64,000 bases of DNA from positions 84,631-148,630 of the forward strand of contig JAACSL010000006.1 of NCBI GenBank assembly GCA_009993955.1, given 5' to 3'. Position 1 is the stretch's first letter. Each line of letters starts with the position of its first letter. Source of the stretch: Paraglaciecola sp. GTDB taxonomy: Bacteria > Pseudomonadota > Gammaproteobacteria > Enterobacterales > Alteromonadaceae. Made by a program: the position numbers and the translations under genes. Of the stretch, positions 43,149-53,582 are shown piece after piece. The notes under the pieces were generated by a model. It was given only the letters and a program-made list of their open reading frames with translations. It ran no database searches and was not told the origin of the DNA.

Positions 43149-45853
43149 AAAATCGAGCCCAACTGCTGATCACCGCTGTCGATCAGACGCGGGGTGCCTT
43201 TGATTCCATTAAGCGCAACCTCGGCGATCTCGGTAACGCAGCACGATCCATCAATGGCCTGCTGGGTACATTAGGACTGGCCGTATCGGCCGCAGGCCTC
43301 GGTGCGTTGGTGAAGTCCTCGTTGGACTCTGCTGACTCATTGTCAAAGCTGTCCCAGCGAGTGGGAATCACTGTTGAGTCACTCTCAACGTTGATTCCAG
43401 TCGCTGAGCTTTCAGGTGTTTCTGCGGAGAAGTTTGAAGGCGGTCTGCGCAAGCTGGCCACGCGCATGCTGGAAGCTGCGACCGGTACCGACGATGCGGT
43501 TCGCAGCTTTGCAGCAGTTGGCGTTGCCTTTCAAAATCAGGACGGCTCATTGCGTGCTACCGATCAGGTCCTGTTGGATCTGGCCGAACGTTTTCAAAGC
43601 CTGCCCGACGGCGCGGAGAAAACCGCTATCGCAGTGGAGCTGTTCGGCAAGTCCGGTGCCGACCTGATCCCGTTCTTGAACCAAGGGCGGGATGGTGTTG
43701 AAGCGCTGTCGGATGAAATGGTTTCCCTTGGGCTTCAGTTGGGAGGCGATACCGCCGTTCAGGCTGAAGTATTCAATGATGCCCTAGCGAAAATCCATAT
43801 GGCGGTTTCCGCCATCGGTAATCGCATCATCGAAGCCTTTTTGCCCGCCATGAATGACATGGCATTGGGCATGGTGGAGTCGGCCAAACAAGGTGGCACC
43901 TTGCGTTCCATTCTGGATGGCATCTTGCTGGTATTAAAGACACTGGCGCTGGGTGCAGCCACAGTCGGCAAAGCCTTCGTCGCGTTGGGTGAAGCCATTG
44001 GCGGTAGTCTCGCTGCGGCGGCCACGGCCTTGTCCGGTGACCTTCAGGGCGCCAAGGCCATTATGGCCGATCTCAAAGGCGATTTGGTTGAGCAGCTTGA
44101 TGAGCTGGCCCGTTTTCGGGACAACCTTTTCGAGCCTCAGGAAACGCCCGTCGTAGTGCCGCCTCCTGCGATAGTCCCGGAAACCACTGGACCATCGACC
44201 GGCATCATTGAGCAGTTAACGCCGGATGATCGCTCCGCCGAACGAGCCGCGAGTGCAAGGCTTGCTTTGGCAGCTGTTCAGGCCGACTCCGAACTGAAGT
44301 TACTCAAAGCTTCACTGGCCAATCAGGCACAAGCGTTGGATCTGGCGCTCGAAGATCGCTTGGTCTCCATCGGTGCGTACTACGCCGAAAAGACCGACAT
44401 TGAAACCCGGGAACTGGATGCGGAGCTGACTCGCACCCGAGCCAAGCTGGCTGAGCAACAACGGCTCGCCAACTCAGCAACGGATGACAGTGATCGCCTT
44501 AAAGCCAGTGCTGAAATCACCAAAATCGAAGCCGAGCTGATCGCACTCAATCAACGCCGGGCCAGCATTGCGCAAACCAATGCGCGTGCCTCGGCGCAGG
44601 CGGAGCGCGAACTGGCAGATGCCTTGACCCAAGCTCGCCAGGAGTTAGCTCAACTCACCGGGCAAACAACAACTGGCGATCGGCTAGGCGCGATTGAGCG
44701 CAGCTACCAAGATCTGAAAGCAAGATTGTTGGCCGAAGGGGATGCCGATGGCATTGCCCTGATCGACCAACTGATTAACGTCAAAGCGGCGCAGGCAAAC
44801 CTCGGCGCTTTGGAGGCTGAGTGGAGGCTGGTCACTGAGCGTTTGCGCAATGCTCAAGAAGCCATCTCCATTCAGCAACAATCGGGGCTTTTGACCGAAG
44901 CCCAGGCGCGAGAGCAGATCGTCCTGCTTCAGCAGCAATCGGCTACCGAAATGGAGCGTTTGCTGCCTTCGATGCAGCAAGCGGCTGAAGCGATTGGTCC
45001 TGATGCTGTGGTACGGGTGCAAGCCTGGCGCAACGAGCTGGAGCGTACTCGCCTGGCAGTAGATGAGCTGGCGCCGTTATGGAACCGCATTGGCGAAAGC
45101 TTCGGTTCGGCGCTGAACGGCATGATCACCGGCGCGCAAACCTGGCGCAGTGCGCTGGCCAGTATCTTTCAGCAAGTGGCCGATGCCTTTCTGCAACAGT
45201 TGGTCATTCAGCCGTTTCAGCAATGGATCGCTATGCAGGCGCGAATGCTGGCCATCAAACTGGGTTTTGTGCAGCAAGAACAGGTCATTGATGCTGCCGC
45301 CAGCACGACCAAAGTGGCGCAGAAGTCTGCTGAAACCACCGCCGTGGTGTCAATGGATGCCGCTAAAGCCGGTGCCGGCGCGGCCGCGTCGCAGGCCTCG
45401 ATCCCCTATGTGGGGCCGGTGCTCGCGGTGGCGGCCATGATCGCCATGGTTGCGGCGGTGATGGGCTTGCTCGGTAACGTGAAGAAGTTTGCTTCCGGTG
45501 GATTGGTTTCAGGCCCCGGCACATCGACTTCGGATTCCATACCGGCGCGTTTGTCGGCGGGTGAATTCGTAATGAACGCAGCGGCGGTTAAACGGGTGGG
45601 TGTGGATTTTCTGCAATCACTCAACGGACTGTCGCAGGGGCCGCGCGTATCCGGCAACGCTCTGGCGTTTTCTGCCGGTGGTCTGGTACCGGATGCGCCA
45701 CCACAGGCTGCATCCGAAGGCCAAGCGGTGCGCATCGTCAACGTGGTCGATCCTGCTATGGCAGCGGATTACCTCAACTCATCATCCGGTGAAAAAACCA
45801 TTCTCAATATTTTGCAGCGCAATGCCGGCGCCGTTCGGCAAGTGCTCAGTTAA
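43145..45853 (+). CDS. Phage tail tape-measure protein
   Basis: The 902-residue protein has the expected composition: an N-terminal helical part with SLDSADSLSKLSQRVGITVE and SLSTLIPVAELSGVSAEKFE, long Ala/Leu/Glu-rich coiled coils in the middle (residues about 370-590), a hydrophobic membrane-spanning part near residues 760-780 and a C-terminal TMP domain (FASGGLVSGPGTSTSDSIPA). It sets tail length. GGGAGGTGCGAC precedes the ATG. Confidence 0.9.
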   Translation: MKNRAQLLITAVDQTRGAFDSIKRNLGDLGNAARSINGLLGTLGLAVSAAGLGALVKSSLDSADSLSKLSQRVGITVESLSTLIPVAELSGVSAEKFEGGLRKLATRMLEAATGTDDAVRSFAAVGVAFQNQDGSLRATDQVLLDLAERFQSLPDGAEKTAIAVELFGKSGADLIPFLNQGRDGVEALSDEMVSLGLQLGGDTAVQAEVFNDALAKIHMAVSAIGNRIIEAFLPAMNDMALGMVESAKQGGTLRSILDGILLVLKTLALGAATVGKAFVALGEAIGGSLAAAATALSGDLQGAKAIMADLKGDLVEQLDELARFRDNLFEPQETPVVVPPPAIVPETTGPSTGIIEQLTPDDRSAERAASARLALAAVQADSELKLLKASLANQAQALDLALEDRLVSIGAYYAEKTDIETRELDAELTRTRAKLAEQQRLANSATDDSDRLKASAEITKIEAELIALNQRRASIAQTNARASAQAERELADALTQARQELAQLTGQTTTGDRLGAIERSYQDLKARLLAEGDADGIALIDQLINVKAAQANLGALEAEWRLVTERLRNAQEAISIQQQSGLLTEAQAREQIVLLQQQSATEMERLLPSMQQAAEAIGPDAVVRVQAWRNELERTRLAVDELAPLWNRIGESFGSALNGMITGAQTWRSALASIFQQVADAFLQQLVIQPFQQWIAMQARMLAIKLGFVQQEQVIDAAASTTKVAQKSAETTAVVSMDAAKAGAGAAASQASIPYVGPVLAVAAMIAMVAAVMGLLGNVKKFASGGLVSGPGTSTSDSIPARLSAGEFVMNAAAVKRVGVDFLQSLNGLSQGPRVSGNALAFSAGGLVPDAPPQAASEGQAVRIVNVVDPAMAADYLNSSSGEKTILNILQRNAGAVRQVLS

Positions 45854-45872
45854 GTGCAGGAAGTAAAAATTC

Positions 45873-46703
45873 ATGACCGCGTATGTGGGCTATGTCGATA
45901 ACACAACGATGCTCGCGCATCACCAAATACTGGAGTTGATCCGGGATGTGTGTCTGGCGGAGGGGTGGACCATTCTTCGCTACGACACCGCCCTGACTAA
46001 TCGTGAGTTGATCATGATGGCGCCGTGCCTTTCTGGCAGCGAGCAGATTTTCTGCGGTGTTTATTGCTATCAGGATGACACCAAGGACTATTACAACCTG
46101 GCGGTCGCCACCATGAAGGGCTATGTGTCGGCGAACACCTTTTTGACTCAGCCGGGCATCTCGCCAGTGTGTGGAGTGCCGGCACACAACCAGCGAATTG
46201 ATTACTGGCTGTCGGTCAACGGGCAACGACTGAATATGGCCATGAAGGTCGGCACGCCGGTGTATGAATCCTTCGCCATCGGCAAGTTTTTCCCATATGC
46301 CTCGCCAGGTCAGTATCCACAGCCGTTGTTTGCAGCCGGTATGTTGAGTGGTGCACCTACGACGCGCTATTCGGATACCAGCCACTCCATGCCGTGGAAA
46401 GGCAATCGCAACAACCTGCGCATGCACTTTAACGACGGTACCTGGAAAACGCCGCTAACCACACCCTGGGGCAATAGCACCATGGCCAATAACGTGCGAC
46501 CGGCCGACAACACCTATGCGCTGTATCCGGTGATGCTGTACGACAGCGGCAATATCTATGGCGCCATTGATGGCATTTTTCATATCACCGGGTTCGATAA
46601 TGTGGTGGAAAACACCCTCACCATTGATGGCAAGAACTACGTGGTGATCCAGGACGTCGCCCGAACTTCGTTTGGCGACTACTACGCCTTGGAGCTCAGC
46701 TGA
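45873..46703 (+). CDS. Phage tail protein, function unassigned (1)
   Basis: The 276-residue protein (AYVGYVDNTTMLAHHQILEL) is beta-rich with repeated aromatic/Gly patterns and ends in NTLTIDGKNYVVIQDVARTS. It overlaps the next gene by one base (TGATG). Position suggests a distal tail or tail-tip component. Confidence 0.6.
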   Translation: MTAYVGYVDNTTMLAHHQILELIRDVCLAEGWTILRYDTALTNRELIMMAPCLSGSEQIFCGVYCYQDDTKDYYNLAVATMKGYVSANTFLTQPGISPVCGVPAHNQRIDYWLSVNGQRLNMAMKVGTPVYESFAIGKFFPYASPGQYPQPLFAAGMLSGAPTTRYSDTSHSMPWKGNRNNLRMHFNDGTWKTPLTTPWGNSTMANNVRPADNTYALYPVMLYDSGNIYGAIDGIFHITGFDNVVENTLTIDGKNYVVIQDVARTSFGDYYALELS

Positions 46704-47635
46704 TGCCGTATGTAACCGGTCTGGCCAACTCGGCTAGCGATTTATTGAATGCCGTTGTCACCGCTGGCACTGACAATGGCTGGAGCTGGGATGCCACTAA
46801 TAGTGTGCTGCACAAAGGCCCGATTTATGGACGGCTCAGTACCAGCGGGTTGAATTTTTTAGTGCAAGCGGCACTTGGCTACAGCGGTGCAGCTCTGGAC
46901 ACGCCAGCGGTCAAAATGGTCGGCATTACCGATCGACTTCGCCAATCCGGTAATACGTTACTCAGCTACCCGGTGACCTATCACATCTTTGTGCATACGG
47001 ACCCTGACGACATCATCCTTGCGGTGAACTATCAGGTGATGTGGTGGCAATGGCTGGCACTGGGTCAGGCGCGTACCTTCGGAGTGCAGGGAAATGGCAT
47101 CTGGCATTGGGGCACCGCGACCTCCGATGTCAGCACCAATGCCGGTGTAGCGATTGATTCTAATGGCAGCACTGGCAGTGTTGGAGGCAACACATCAGGT
47201 GCGCCTTTTTGGCAGTCAAACGACACAACAGGCGTTTTGGCCAGTTCAATTTATCTGGACTTCAATGGCCATGGTTGGTGGAACAATCCGGTAGGCGGTT
47301 CTACCTCGCCGCCTAACAATGCTCGCGCCACCATCGCAGCAGGAACTCAGCTGACCACGCAGCCCAATAACTGGAACGGCGAAGCAGTATTGACGCGAGT
47401 GCATATCATGGCGGCACAACCCTCCAGTTTTTGGTCCCATGTGGCAGAGCTGCCGCACTTGCGCATGACACGAAACGACAACATCGACGATGGCCAGATC
47501 ATCACTCTGGGTGCCGAGCGCTGGTTTATCGCACCGGTGTATCGCAAGAACACCACCAGTCGCAACGCATCGCCTTACAACCAGGCCAATCACTCGGGCA
47601 CAGTCGCTATGGCCGTGCGCTATGACGGGCCGTAA
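46703..47635 (+). CDS. Phage tail protein, function unassigned (2)
   Basis: The 310-residue protein (TGLANSASDLLNAVVTAGTD, then SSIYLDFNGHGWWNNPVGGS) is Gly/Asn-rich and beta-structured, like tail-tip or receptor-binding parts. No family is recognised. Confidence 0.6.
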   Translation: MPYVTGLANSASDLLNAVVTAGTDNGWSWDATNSVLHKGPIYGRLSTSGLNFLVQAALGYSGAALDTPAVKMVGITDRLRQSGNTLLSYPVTYHIFVHTDPDDIILAVNYQVMWWQWLALGQARTFGVQGNGIWHWGTATSDVSTNAGVAIDSNGSTGSVGGNTSGAPFWQSNDTTGVLASSIYLDFNGHGWWNNPVGGSTSPPNNARATIAAGTQLTTQPNNWNGEAVLTRVHIMAAQPSSFWSHVAELPHLRMTRNDNIDDGQIITLGAERWFIAPVYRKNTTSRNASPYNQANHSGTVAMAVRYDGP

Positions 47636-47659
47636 AGCAAATTTTGTTCGGAGTGAATT

Positions 47660-49351
47660 ATGCCCATCCTGACTGGCGCGGTACTGGAATCTGCGCAGGC
47701 AGGATCGCTGAACCCTTTGCTCGCGCAGGATGGCTACAGTGTCGCGGCGATTTATCCCTATACGGTGAGCGATACGCCGGCCGGCATCAGTGGACTGCGC
47801 ACCTATGCTCCTGATGTTTCGGTACCCGCACGACGCGCCTTAATCGGGGCAACCGTCCCTAGCTACTTCGACGATTTTTACTATCGCGTGCATCTGCTGC
47901 CTAACCGCATCAGCTTGGGCAGCTTGGCGTCAGAACAAAGCCGCACGATTGAAGTGTGGAATGCCTACCTCTCCACCAACACTCTGACTGCAATTCAGGT
48001 ACAAGGTGGCGAAGGCATGACCTTGCTCGGGCCGGCCCCAGCACCGACGGTTTTTGGTGCCAATGAGTCGCGCCTATATCAGCTGTCGGTCACGCCAAAC
48101 GGCCCGCCAACCGTCAACGCGCGATTTGATTTTGAATTTGCCCTCGACACCGTCACCTTGCGAGCCACTGGCCGACGCATCGTGGGTTGGGTGTTTTCAC
48201 CCGACTGGTCGCAGCCCGTCATTGAAAGGCTGGAGTGGCTCACTCAGGTAATGGAATCCCATTCCGGCCGCGAGCAGCGGGTGCGTTTGCGCACAGGTGC
48301 GCGACGAACGCTGGAGTACAGCCAATTACTCGGCTCGCACCGGGAGCGCGTGCGATTGGAAAACCTGCTGCATGCCTGGCAGTCGCGAGTCTTTGGTTTG
48401 CCACTTTGGCAGGAGGTTCAGCTCACTCTGCAGGCAATCAATGCTGGTGCTATTTCACTTCTGGTCAATACCGACAGTCACGATTTTGAAGTGGGTGGTC
48501 TGGTGGGTTTGGTCAAAGGGAATGACTCGGAGTTTGCCGAGATCACCGATATTCAGACAGGACTGCTAAGCCTGAAAAGCCCGCTGGAAAGAAGCTGGCC
48601 AGCCGGCAGTAAATTACTACCGGTAAAACCTGCACGCCTGCAAAACGATCTCAAGCTGAAGTACCTCAGCGATGCCATTGTACAAACACGCTCGCGTTTT
48701 CAACTGGAGGAAGAATGGCAGGTAACGCCCATTGCCGAGCCGAATCAATACCGAGGCTTTCCGGTGCTGATGACCCCGAGCAACTGGGTCGAGGATCTTG
48801 ATTCCGAGCACTCGCGCAAGCTGGTGGAGCTGGATTATCTAACAGGGCGTCGCGCTCTGGATGATCTTGCAGGTTATGGTTCAGTGCGACGAGCACATCA
48901 CTGGTTGCTGAACGGACGGGACGCTATCGCGGACTTTCGTGCCTGGCTCGCAGCCCGGGCCGGAAAACTGAAGCCGTTTTGGCTGCCGAGTTTTCAGGCA
49001 GATCTGGAACTTACCAGCCCCATTGGCGCTTTTGATTCAGCCATTACCGTGGATAACCGCGCCTTCGCTGCCAACGGTGGAGCCGGTATTGGACGCCAGG
49101 ACATTGTGATCGCCACCACCAATGGCCAGCACTATTTCCGTCGCGTGACCGGCGTAACAGCGCTTACCGATACCACCGAAAGTGTGGCCATCGATAGTGT
49201 CTTGGGTGTGGCGATTCTGCCGACACAGATCCACTACATCGCCTTTATGAAACTGGTCCGACTTGACACCGATGCGGTGGAAATCGCCCATCACACCGAT
49301 CAATTGGCCGAGGTGTCACTGACACTGCGCAGCATCAAGGACGACACCTGA
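47660..49351 (+). CDS. Phage distal tail protein (baseplate-type)
   Basis: The 563-residue protein resembles tail-tip proteins that precede the BR0599-type gene. It has IGATVPSYFDDFYYRVHLLP, VFSPDWSQPVIERLEWLTQV and a region FQADLELTSPIGAFDSAITV near residue 450. It is followed by the BR0599-type protein, consistent with the conserved tail-tip gene order. Confidence 0.65.
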   Translation: MPILTGAVLESAQAGSLNPLLAQDGYSVAAIYPYTVSDTPAGISGLRTYAPDVSVPARRALIGATVPSYFDDFYYRVHLLPNRISLGSLASEQSRTIEVWNAYLSTNTLTAIQVQGGEGMTLLGPAPAPTVFGANESRLYQLSVTPNGPPTVNARFDFEFALDTVTLRATGRRIVGWVFSPDWSQPVIERLEWLTQVMESHSGREQRVRLRTGARRTLEYSQLLGSHRERVRLENLLHAWQSRVFGLPLWQEVQLTLQAINAGAISLLVNTDSHDFEVGGLVGLVKGNDSEFAEITDIQTGLLSLKSPLERSWPAGSKLLPVKPARLQNDLKLKYLSDAIVQTRSRFQLEEEWQVTPIAEPNQYRGFPVLMTPSNWVEDLDSEHSRKLVELDYLTGRRALDDLAGYGSVRRAHHWLLNGRDAIADFRAWLAARAGKLKPFWLPSFQADLELTSPIGAFDSAITVDNRAFAANGGAGIGRQDIVIATTNGQHYFRRVTGVTALTDTTESVAIDSVLGVAILPTQIHYIAFMKLVRLDTDAVEIAHHTDQLAEVSLTLRSIKDDT

Positions 49352-49396
49352 TCCACCGTTCGATCGACTGCCGAATTTACTTCACGAGTTTTTGCC

Positions 49397-50206
49397 ATGA
49401 GTTATGCCAATCGAGAAGTCTCGACCGCCGACAGCAGTCCGGTCGAGCTGTATGAGTTTCGTCGCGGCGGTGATGCGTGGCGTTATACCAGCGCTGCCGA
49501 TGATGCCTTGTATGGCAGCTACGAATACCTGGCGGTGCCGGTCAAACGTAGCAGCATTGAGCAGTCCACCGAGATGGGCAAAACCGGTCTGCGTATTATC
49601 TTTGCGCGTGACATCGAGGTTGCCCAGGATTTTATTGCCACACCGCCCTCAGAGATCACCACGCTGACCTTATATCGCCAGCATCGTGGTGATGGCGAAA
49701 CTGTGGCGGTCTGGATGGGGCGCGTTCTTAATGCCGAATGGCGAGGCTCAGAGGTCGAGCTGAATTGTGAGCCGGTGTACACCAGCTTGCAACGCATTGG
49801 CCTGCGCCGGTTGTATCAGCGCAATTGTCCTCACGTGCTGTATGGGACTGCCTGCGGTGCCAGTGCAGTCGTGTTTCGAGTCACCGGTACTGTGGCATCG
49901 TTGAACGGAACGCTGTTGAGCGTGCCAGCCGCAGCCGGTTTTCCGGTGGGCCATTTTGCAGGTGGCTATGCCACTTGGGCCGCGAACGGCATTACCGAAA
50001 AACGCATGATCACCGCCCATAGCAGTGACGTCATCACCTTATCGGCAGTGCCACCGGGACTTGCCGTGGGCGATGCCATCACGCTGTATCCGGGCTGCGA
50101 TCGAACCTTAAATACCTGCCACAGCAAATTCGCAAACAGCGAAAACTTTGGCGGTTTCCCGTTTATCCCGACCAAGAATCCCTTCGGCGGCAGCCCGATT
50201 TATTAA
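49397..50206 (+). CDS. Phage BR0599-family tail protein
   Basis: The 269-residue protein has the BR0599/DUF2163-type C terminus DRTLNTCHSKFANSENFGGF followed by PFIPTKNP, and LYQRNCPHVLYGTACGAS near residue 140. Conserved cysteines probably bind a metal or form disulfides. It is typical of the tail-tip assembly cluster. Confidence 0.85.
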   Translation: MSYANREVSTADSSPVELYEFRRGGDAWRYTSAADDALYGSYEYLAVPVKRSSIEQSTEMGKTGLRIIFARDIEVAQDFIATPPSEITTLTLYRQHRGDGETVAVWMGRVLNAEWRGSEVELNCEPVYTSLQRIGLRRLYQRNCPHVLYGTACGASAVVFRVTGTVASLNGTLLSVPAAAGFPVGHFAGGYATWAANGITEKRMITAHSSDVITLSAVPPGLAVGDAITLYPGCDRTLNTCHSKFANSENFGGFPFIPTKNPFGGSPIY

Positions 50207-50228
50207 CATCCTTTTGTGAGGCCAGCTT

Positions 50229-50459
50229 ATGTGGGCAGCCATCGCTGTATTAGTCATCAGCGTGTTGGTGCAGTACGCGCTGCAACCCAAAACACCACAA
50301 CCCCAAGCCGCTGAACTCAAAGACTTTGATGCACCCACTGCCGATGAAGGTCGGCCGGTGCCGGTAGTGTTTGGCACCGTTCTGGTTCGTAGTGCCAATG
50401 TGGTTTGGTATGGCGACTTGCGCACCACGCCCATTCGCTCCAAAGGGGGCAAGAAGTAA
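50229..50459 (+). CDS. Small tail-tip-associated membrane protein
   Basis: The 76-residue protein starts with a hydrophobic helix (AAIAVLVISVLVQYAL) and ends with VVWYGDLRTTPIRSKGGKK. It is always-in-context before the large tip protein and may aid tip assembly. The stop overlaps the next start in TAATG. Confidence 0.55.
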   Translation: MWAAIAVLVISVLVQYALQPKTPQPQAAELKDFDAPTADEGRPVPVVFGTVLVRSANVVWYGDLRTTPIRSKGGKK

Positions 50460-50689
50460 TGCTCATTGTGATCCACGCCGATATGCGAGCTCTCGGTTAT
50501 TGCAACCGTGGCGCGCGCTCCTGGTTTGCCCGACATCAGCTGGACTGGGCTGACTTTATCCATCAGGGCATTGCAGCCGAACAACTGCTGGCCACCGGTG
50601 ATGCCATGGCCGAAGCCGTGGTTGCTGTGGCGCAAAGCCGTGTGAGCGGCGATACAACCAACGGAGACGAGCATGGGCGGCAGCAGTAA
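50459..50689 (+). CDS. Small hypothetical tail protein
   Basis: The 76-residue protein (VIHADMRALGYCNRGARSWF) begins at ATG 50459, overlapping the previous stop, and ends 17 bases inside the large tip gene. Its position matches the short helper proteins of the siphophage tip cluster. No motif is recognised. Confidence 0.5.
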   Translation: MLIVIHADMRALGYCNRGARSWFARHQLDWADFIHQGIAAEQLLATGDAMAEAVVAVAQSRVSGDTTNGDEHGRQQ

Positions 50690-52859
50690 AAAGCAGACCG
50701 TCGGCTATCGCTATTACCTCGGCATGCATTTGGCGATTTGCCATGGCCCTGTGGATGCAGTGACCGAAATTCAGGTGGCCGACCGGCAGGCCTGGAGTGG
50801 AAATCTCTCTGGCAGTGGCCGCATCACACTGGATAAACCTGAACTCTTTGGCGGTGAAAAACGTGAAGGTGGTGTGTCCGGCGCGGTGGATGTGGCTTTT
50901 GGACAAAGCACTCAGGCACCCAACGATTATCTGGTGTCCAAAATCGGATCGCCACAGCCCGCCTATCGCGGTCTGCTAAGTCTGATCTTGCGGCAGGTGT
51001 ATATCGCTGCCAACAACCCCTACATGAAACCCTGGGCGGTACGCGTTAAGCGCTGCTTTCGCAGCTGGCATGCCACCAAGGCAGAAATCAACGGTGGCGC
51101 CAATCCGGCGCACATGGTGTACGAGTGCCTGACCAATGCCGACTGGGGCATGGGCTATCCCAGTGCCAGTCTTGATGATGCCTCGTTCAAGGCTGCCGCC
51201 GATACACTGCATAACGAAGGGTTTGGCCTGAACATGATCTGGCTGCAGCAGAGCAAGATCGAGCAATTTATCAAAGAGATCATGGATCACATTGGCGGCG
51301 TGCTCACCACCTCGCCAGCGACCGGTCGCTTTGTGCTGAAGCTGATCCGCGCCGACTACGATGTGGCGAGCTTGCTGGTGCTTGACCCGGACAATGTCAT
51401 TGAACTGGAAAGCTATCAGCGTGCGGCTTGGGGTGAAACCACCAACGAACTGGTGCTGATCTACACCAAGCCAGACACTTTCAAAGAAACCAGTATCGCA
51501 GTTCAGGATCTAGCCAATATCCAGGCGCAGGGAGCGGTGGTATCGCAAACGCGCCGCTACCCGGGCATCACCTCCGACAGTTTGGCCTCGCGAGTGGCCA
51601 TGCGGGATCTGGCCGCAGTCTCCACGCCCTTGGCCAAGGTACGACTGAAAGTGAATCGCCAAGCCTGGAATCTCTATCCGGGTGATGTGTTTAAGCTGGT
51701 GTGGCCCGCGTTTGGTATTGAAGGATTAGTGCTTCGCATCGCCAATGTCGATAGTGGCACCCTGACCGATGGCAGCATCAGCATCGAAGCCGTTGAGGAT
51801 GTCTTTGGACTTCCTGCAGCCAGCTATACCGGCGCCCAACCAACCGGCTGGATCGACCCGGTGCCCGAACCCACCGTCGCCATACCGCGCAGATTGATTG
51901 AAACCCCGTACTGGGATTTGGCGCTGGCAATGAGCGCAGCGGATTTGGACTACCTGGACCCGACCGACTGCTACCTGCAGACGCTGGCGGGTCGGCCGAC
52001 ACCGGGCGCCATGAATTACGAGCTTAACAGTAAAACCAGCTCAAGCCCGGTGTACACACCACGAGCGCAAGCCGAGTTCTGTCCAACGGCTGTGTTAGGC
52101 GCCGGCCTGATTCAAGAGGTCACCAGTACCACCTTCTATCACAGCGAACTGGATATCGATCTGGTCAGTGTTGGTGGCTACGCCTACATCGACAACGAAG
52201 TGGTGCTGATCACCTCGATTAACACGGCTACCCAAAGCCTGACGCTGACTCGCGGAGTGATGGATACCGTTCCGGCACCCCACAGCGCTGGTGCTCAGAT
52301 CTGGTTTGCCGACGGTGCCCAGGGTGTGGACCCAACGGAATACGCCTCCAGTGAAACCGTTAACGTGCGGATGCTGACGACTACAGGCAAAGGCACGTTG
52401 GCGCTTAACTCGGCGCCGACCGATTCACTCACCATGAACCGCAGACAAGACCGGCCTTATCCGCCGGGCAATGTGCGCATCAACAACGTGCGTTACCCGC
52501 TGGCCGCGAAGAATGATCTGGTGATCAGCTGGGCGCACCGTGACCGCTTAAGCCAAACCGTCAGTTTGATTGCCCAGACTAACGGCAACATCGGCCCAGA
52601 GCCGGGGGTGAGCTACACGCTGCGCATCTATGGCGAAACCGGCAGTTTACGCCGCACCTACAGCGGCTTGACCGGTACCAGCCAAACCTACAGCTTGGCA
52701 GACGACACCGCCGACTCTGGCCTTGGCCGACCCAACGCAGCCTTGCGCATTGAACTGGAAGCCAATCGATCAGGTGTGATCAGCCTGCAGAAACATTCCA
52801 TTGCTTTTGAGCGGGCAGGTTATGGACTGCATTTCAACGACTACTACGGAGGTATTTGA
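50673..52859 (+). CDS. Phage host-specificity / tail-tip protein (gpJ-like)
   Basis: The 728-residue protein begins MGGSSKKQTVGYRYYLGMHL, which is typical of this tip family, with NPAHMVYECLTNADWGMGYP near residue 145 and an RLKVNRQAWNLYPGDVFKLV-like segment mid-protein. The C-terminal part is beta-rich (fibronectin-like). It contacts the host receptor. Overlaps: 17 bases upstream, four downstream. Confidence 0.85.
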   Translation: MGGSSKKQTVGYRYYLGMHLAICHGPVDAVTEIQVADRQAWSGNLSGSGRITLDKPELFGGEKREGGVSGAVDVAFGQSTQAPNDYLVSKIGSPQPAYRGLLSLILRQVYIAANNPYMKPWAVRVKRCFRSWHATKAEINGGANPAHMVYECLTNADWGMGYPSASLDDASFKAAADTLHNEGFGLNMIWLQQSKIEQFIKEIMDHIGGVLTTSPATGRFVLKLIRADYDVASLLVLDPDNVIELESYQRAAWGETTNELVLIYTKPDTFKETSIAVQDLANIQAQGAVVSQTRRYPGITSDSLASRVAMRDLAAVSTPLAKVRLKVNRQAWNLYPGDVFKLVWPAFGIEGLVLRIANVDSGTLTDGSISIEAVEDVFGLPAASYTGAQPTGWIDPVPEPTVAIPRRLIETPYWDLALAMSAADLDYLDPTDCYLQTLAGRPTPGAMNYELNSKTSSSPVYTPRAQAEFCPTAVLGAGLIQEVTSTTFYHSELDIDLVSVGGYAYIDNEVVLITSINTATQSLTLTRGVMDTVPAPHSAGAQIWFADGAQGVDPTEYASSETVNVRMLTTTGKGTLALNSAPTDSLTMNRRQDRPYPPGNVRINNVRYPLAAKNDLVISWAHRDRLSQTVSLIAQTNGNIGPEPGVSYTLRIYGETGSLRRTYSGLTGTSQTYSLADDTADSGLGRPNAALRIELEANRSGVISLQKHSIAFERAGYGLHFNDYYGGI

Positions 52860-53212
52860 TGCCTGCAACAACCGACCCAAACCTTGGGCTCAACTATGGC
52901 TGGACACTGGGCGAAAGTGGCTGGGGCACAGGAATGGACGCCAACCTGAAACGGCTTGGCGCCGTGGTAGGGCTTTCGGTGATCGATCGAGACCTGACCA
53001 CGCCACCGGCCAGCCCTGCAAATGGCGATCGATATCTGATCCCAGCTGGCGCTACCGGTGTGTGGTCAGGCAAAACAGGACAAATAGCGGTGCGCATCGC
53101 CAGTGCCTGGGAGTACCACATACCCAAGCTTGGCTGGCTGTGCTTTATCGAAGATGAAGAAGTGCTGTCAGCTTACAAGCTTAGTGGTTGGAGCCCAGGC
53201 ATAGCAATCTAA
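52856..53212 (+). CDS. DUF2793 tail protein
   Basis: The 118-residue protein has the DUF2793 pattern ASPANGDRYLIPAGATGVWS and AWEYHIPKLGWLCFIEDEEV, probably part of a tail fibre. It overlaps the tip gene by four bases and ends before a terminator. Confidence 0.8.
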   Translation: MMPATTDPNLGLNYGWTLGESGWGTGMDANLKRLGAVVGLSVIDRDLTTPPASPANGDRYLIPAGATGVWSGKTGQIAVRIASAWEYHIPKLGWLCFIEDEEVLSAYKLSGWSPGIAI

Positions 53213-53234
53213 CGCCACGGCAACGTTTCAAAAG

Positions 53235-53261
53235 ACCGCCTTCGAGGCGGTTTTGTTTTTT
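53235..53261 (+). terminator. Rho-independent terminator between tail and lysis genes
   Basis: The hairpin ACCGCC-TTCGA-GGCGGT is followed by a T-rich tract (TTTTGTTTTTT). It ends the tail operon. Confidence 0.85.
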
Positions 53262-53290
53262 ATAGAGCGACCGTTTTAGGAGATCAGAAA

Positions 53291-53581
53291 ATGGCACCAG
53301 CCAAAGAGAAAGACAGCGGCATGGTGATTATGCCGCGCGAAGAATTTGAGGGCCTGCTCAACTGCGCGGCCGAGCGCGGCGCAGAACGGGTACTCGCTCA
53401 CCTGGGTTTAGAGAACGGCCATGCTGCGCGGGATATCCGAGAACTGCGCGACCTGCTGGAAGCTTGGCGTGACGCCCGTCGCACCGCCTGGCAAACCATC
53501 GTGAAAGTCGCCACCACCGGCATCTTGGCCACCTTGCTGCTGGGCGCAGCGATCAAGTTAAAACTGTTCGGAGGACAATAA
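53291..53581 (+). CDS. DUF6127 small membrane protein (lysis region)
   Basis: The 96-residue protein has an acidic helical N terminus (MVIMPREEFEGLLNCAAERG) and one C-terminal membrane segment (TTGILATLLLGAAIKLKLF), like DUF6127. It precedes the holin-like gene by two bases. Confidence 0.7.
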   Translation: MAPAKEKDSGMVIMPREEFEGLLNCAAERGAERVLAHLGLENGHAARDIRELRDLLEAWRDARRTAWQTIVKVATTGILATLLLGAAIKLKLFGGQ

Positions 53582-53582
53582 T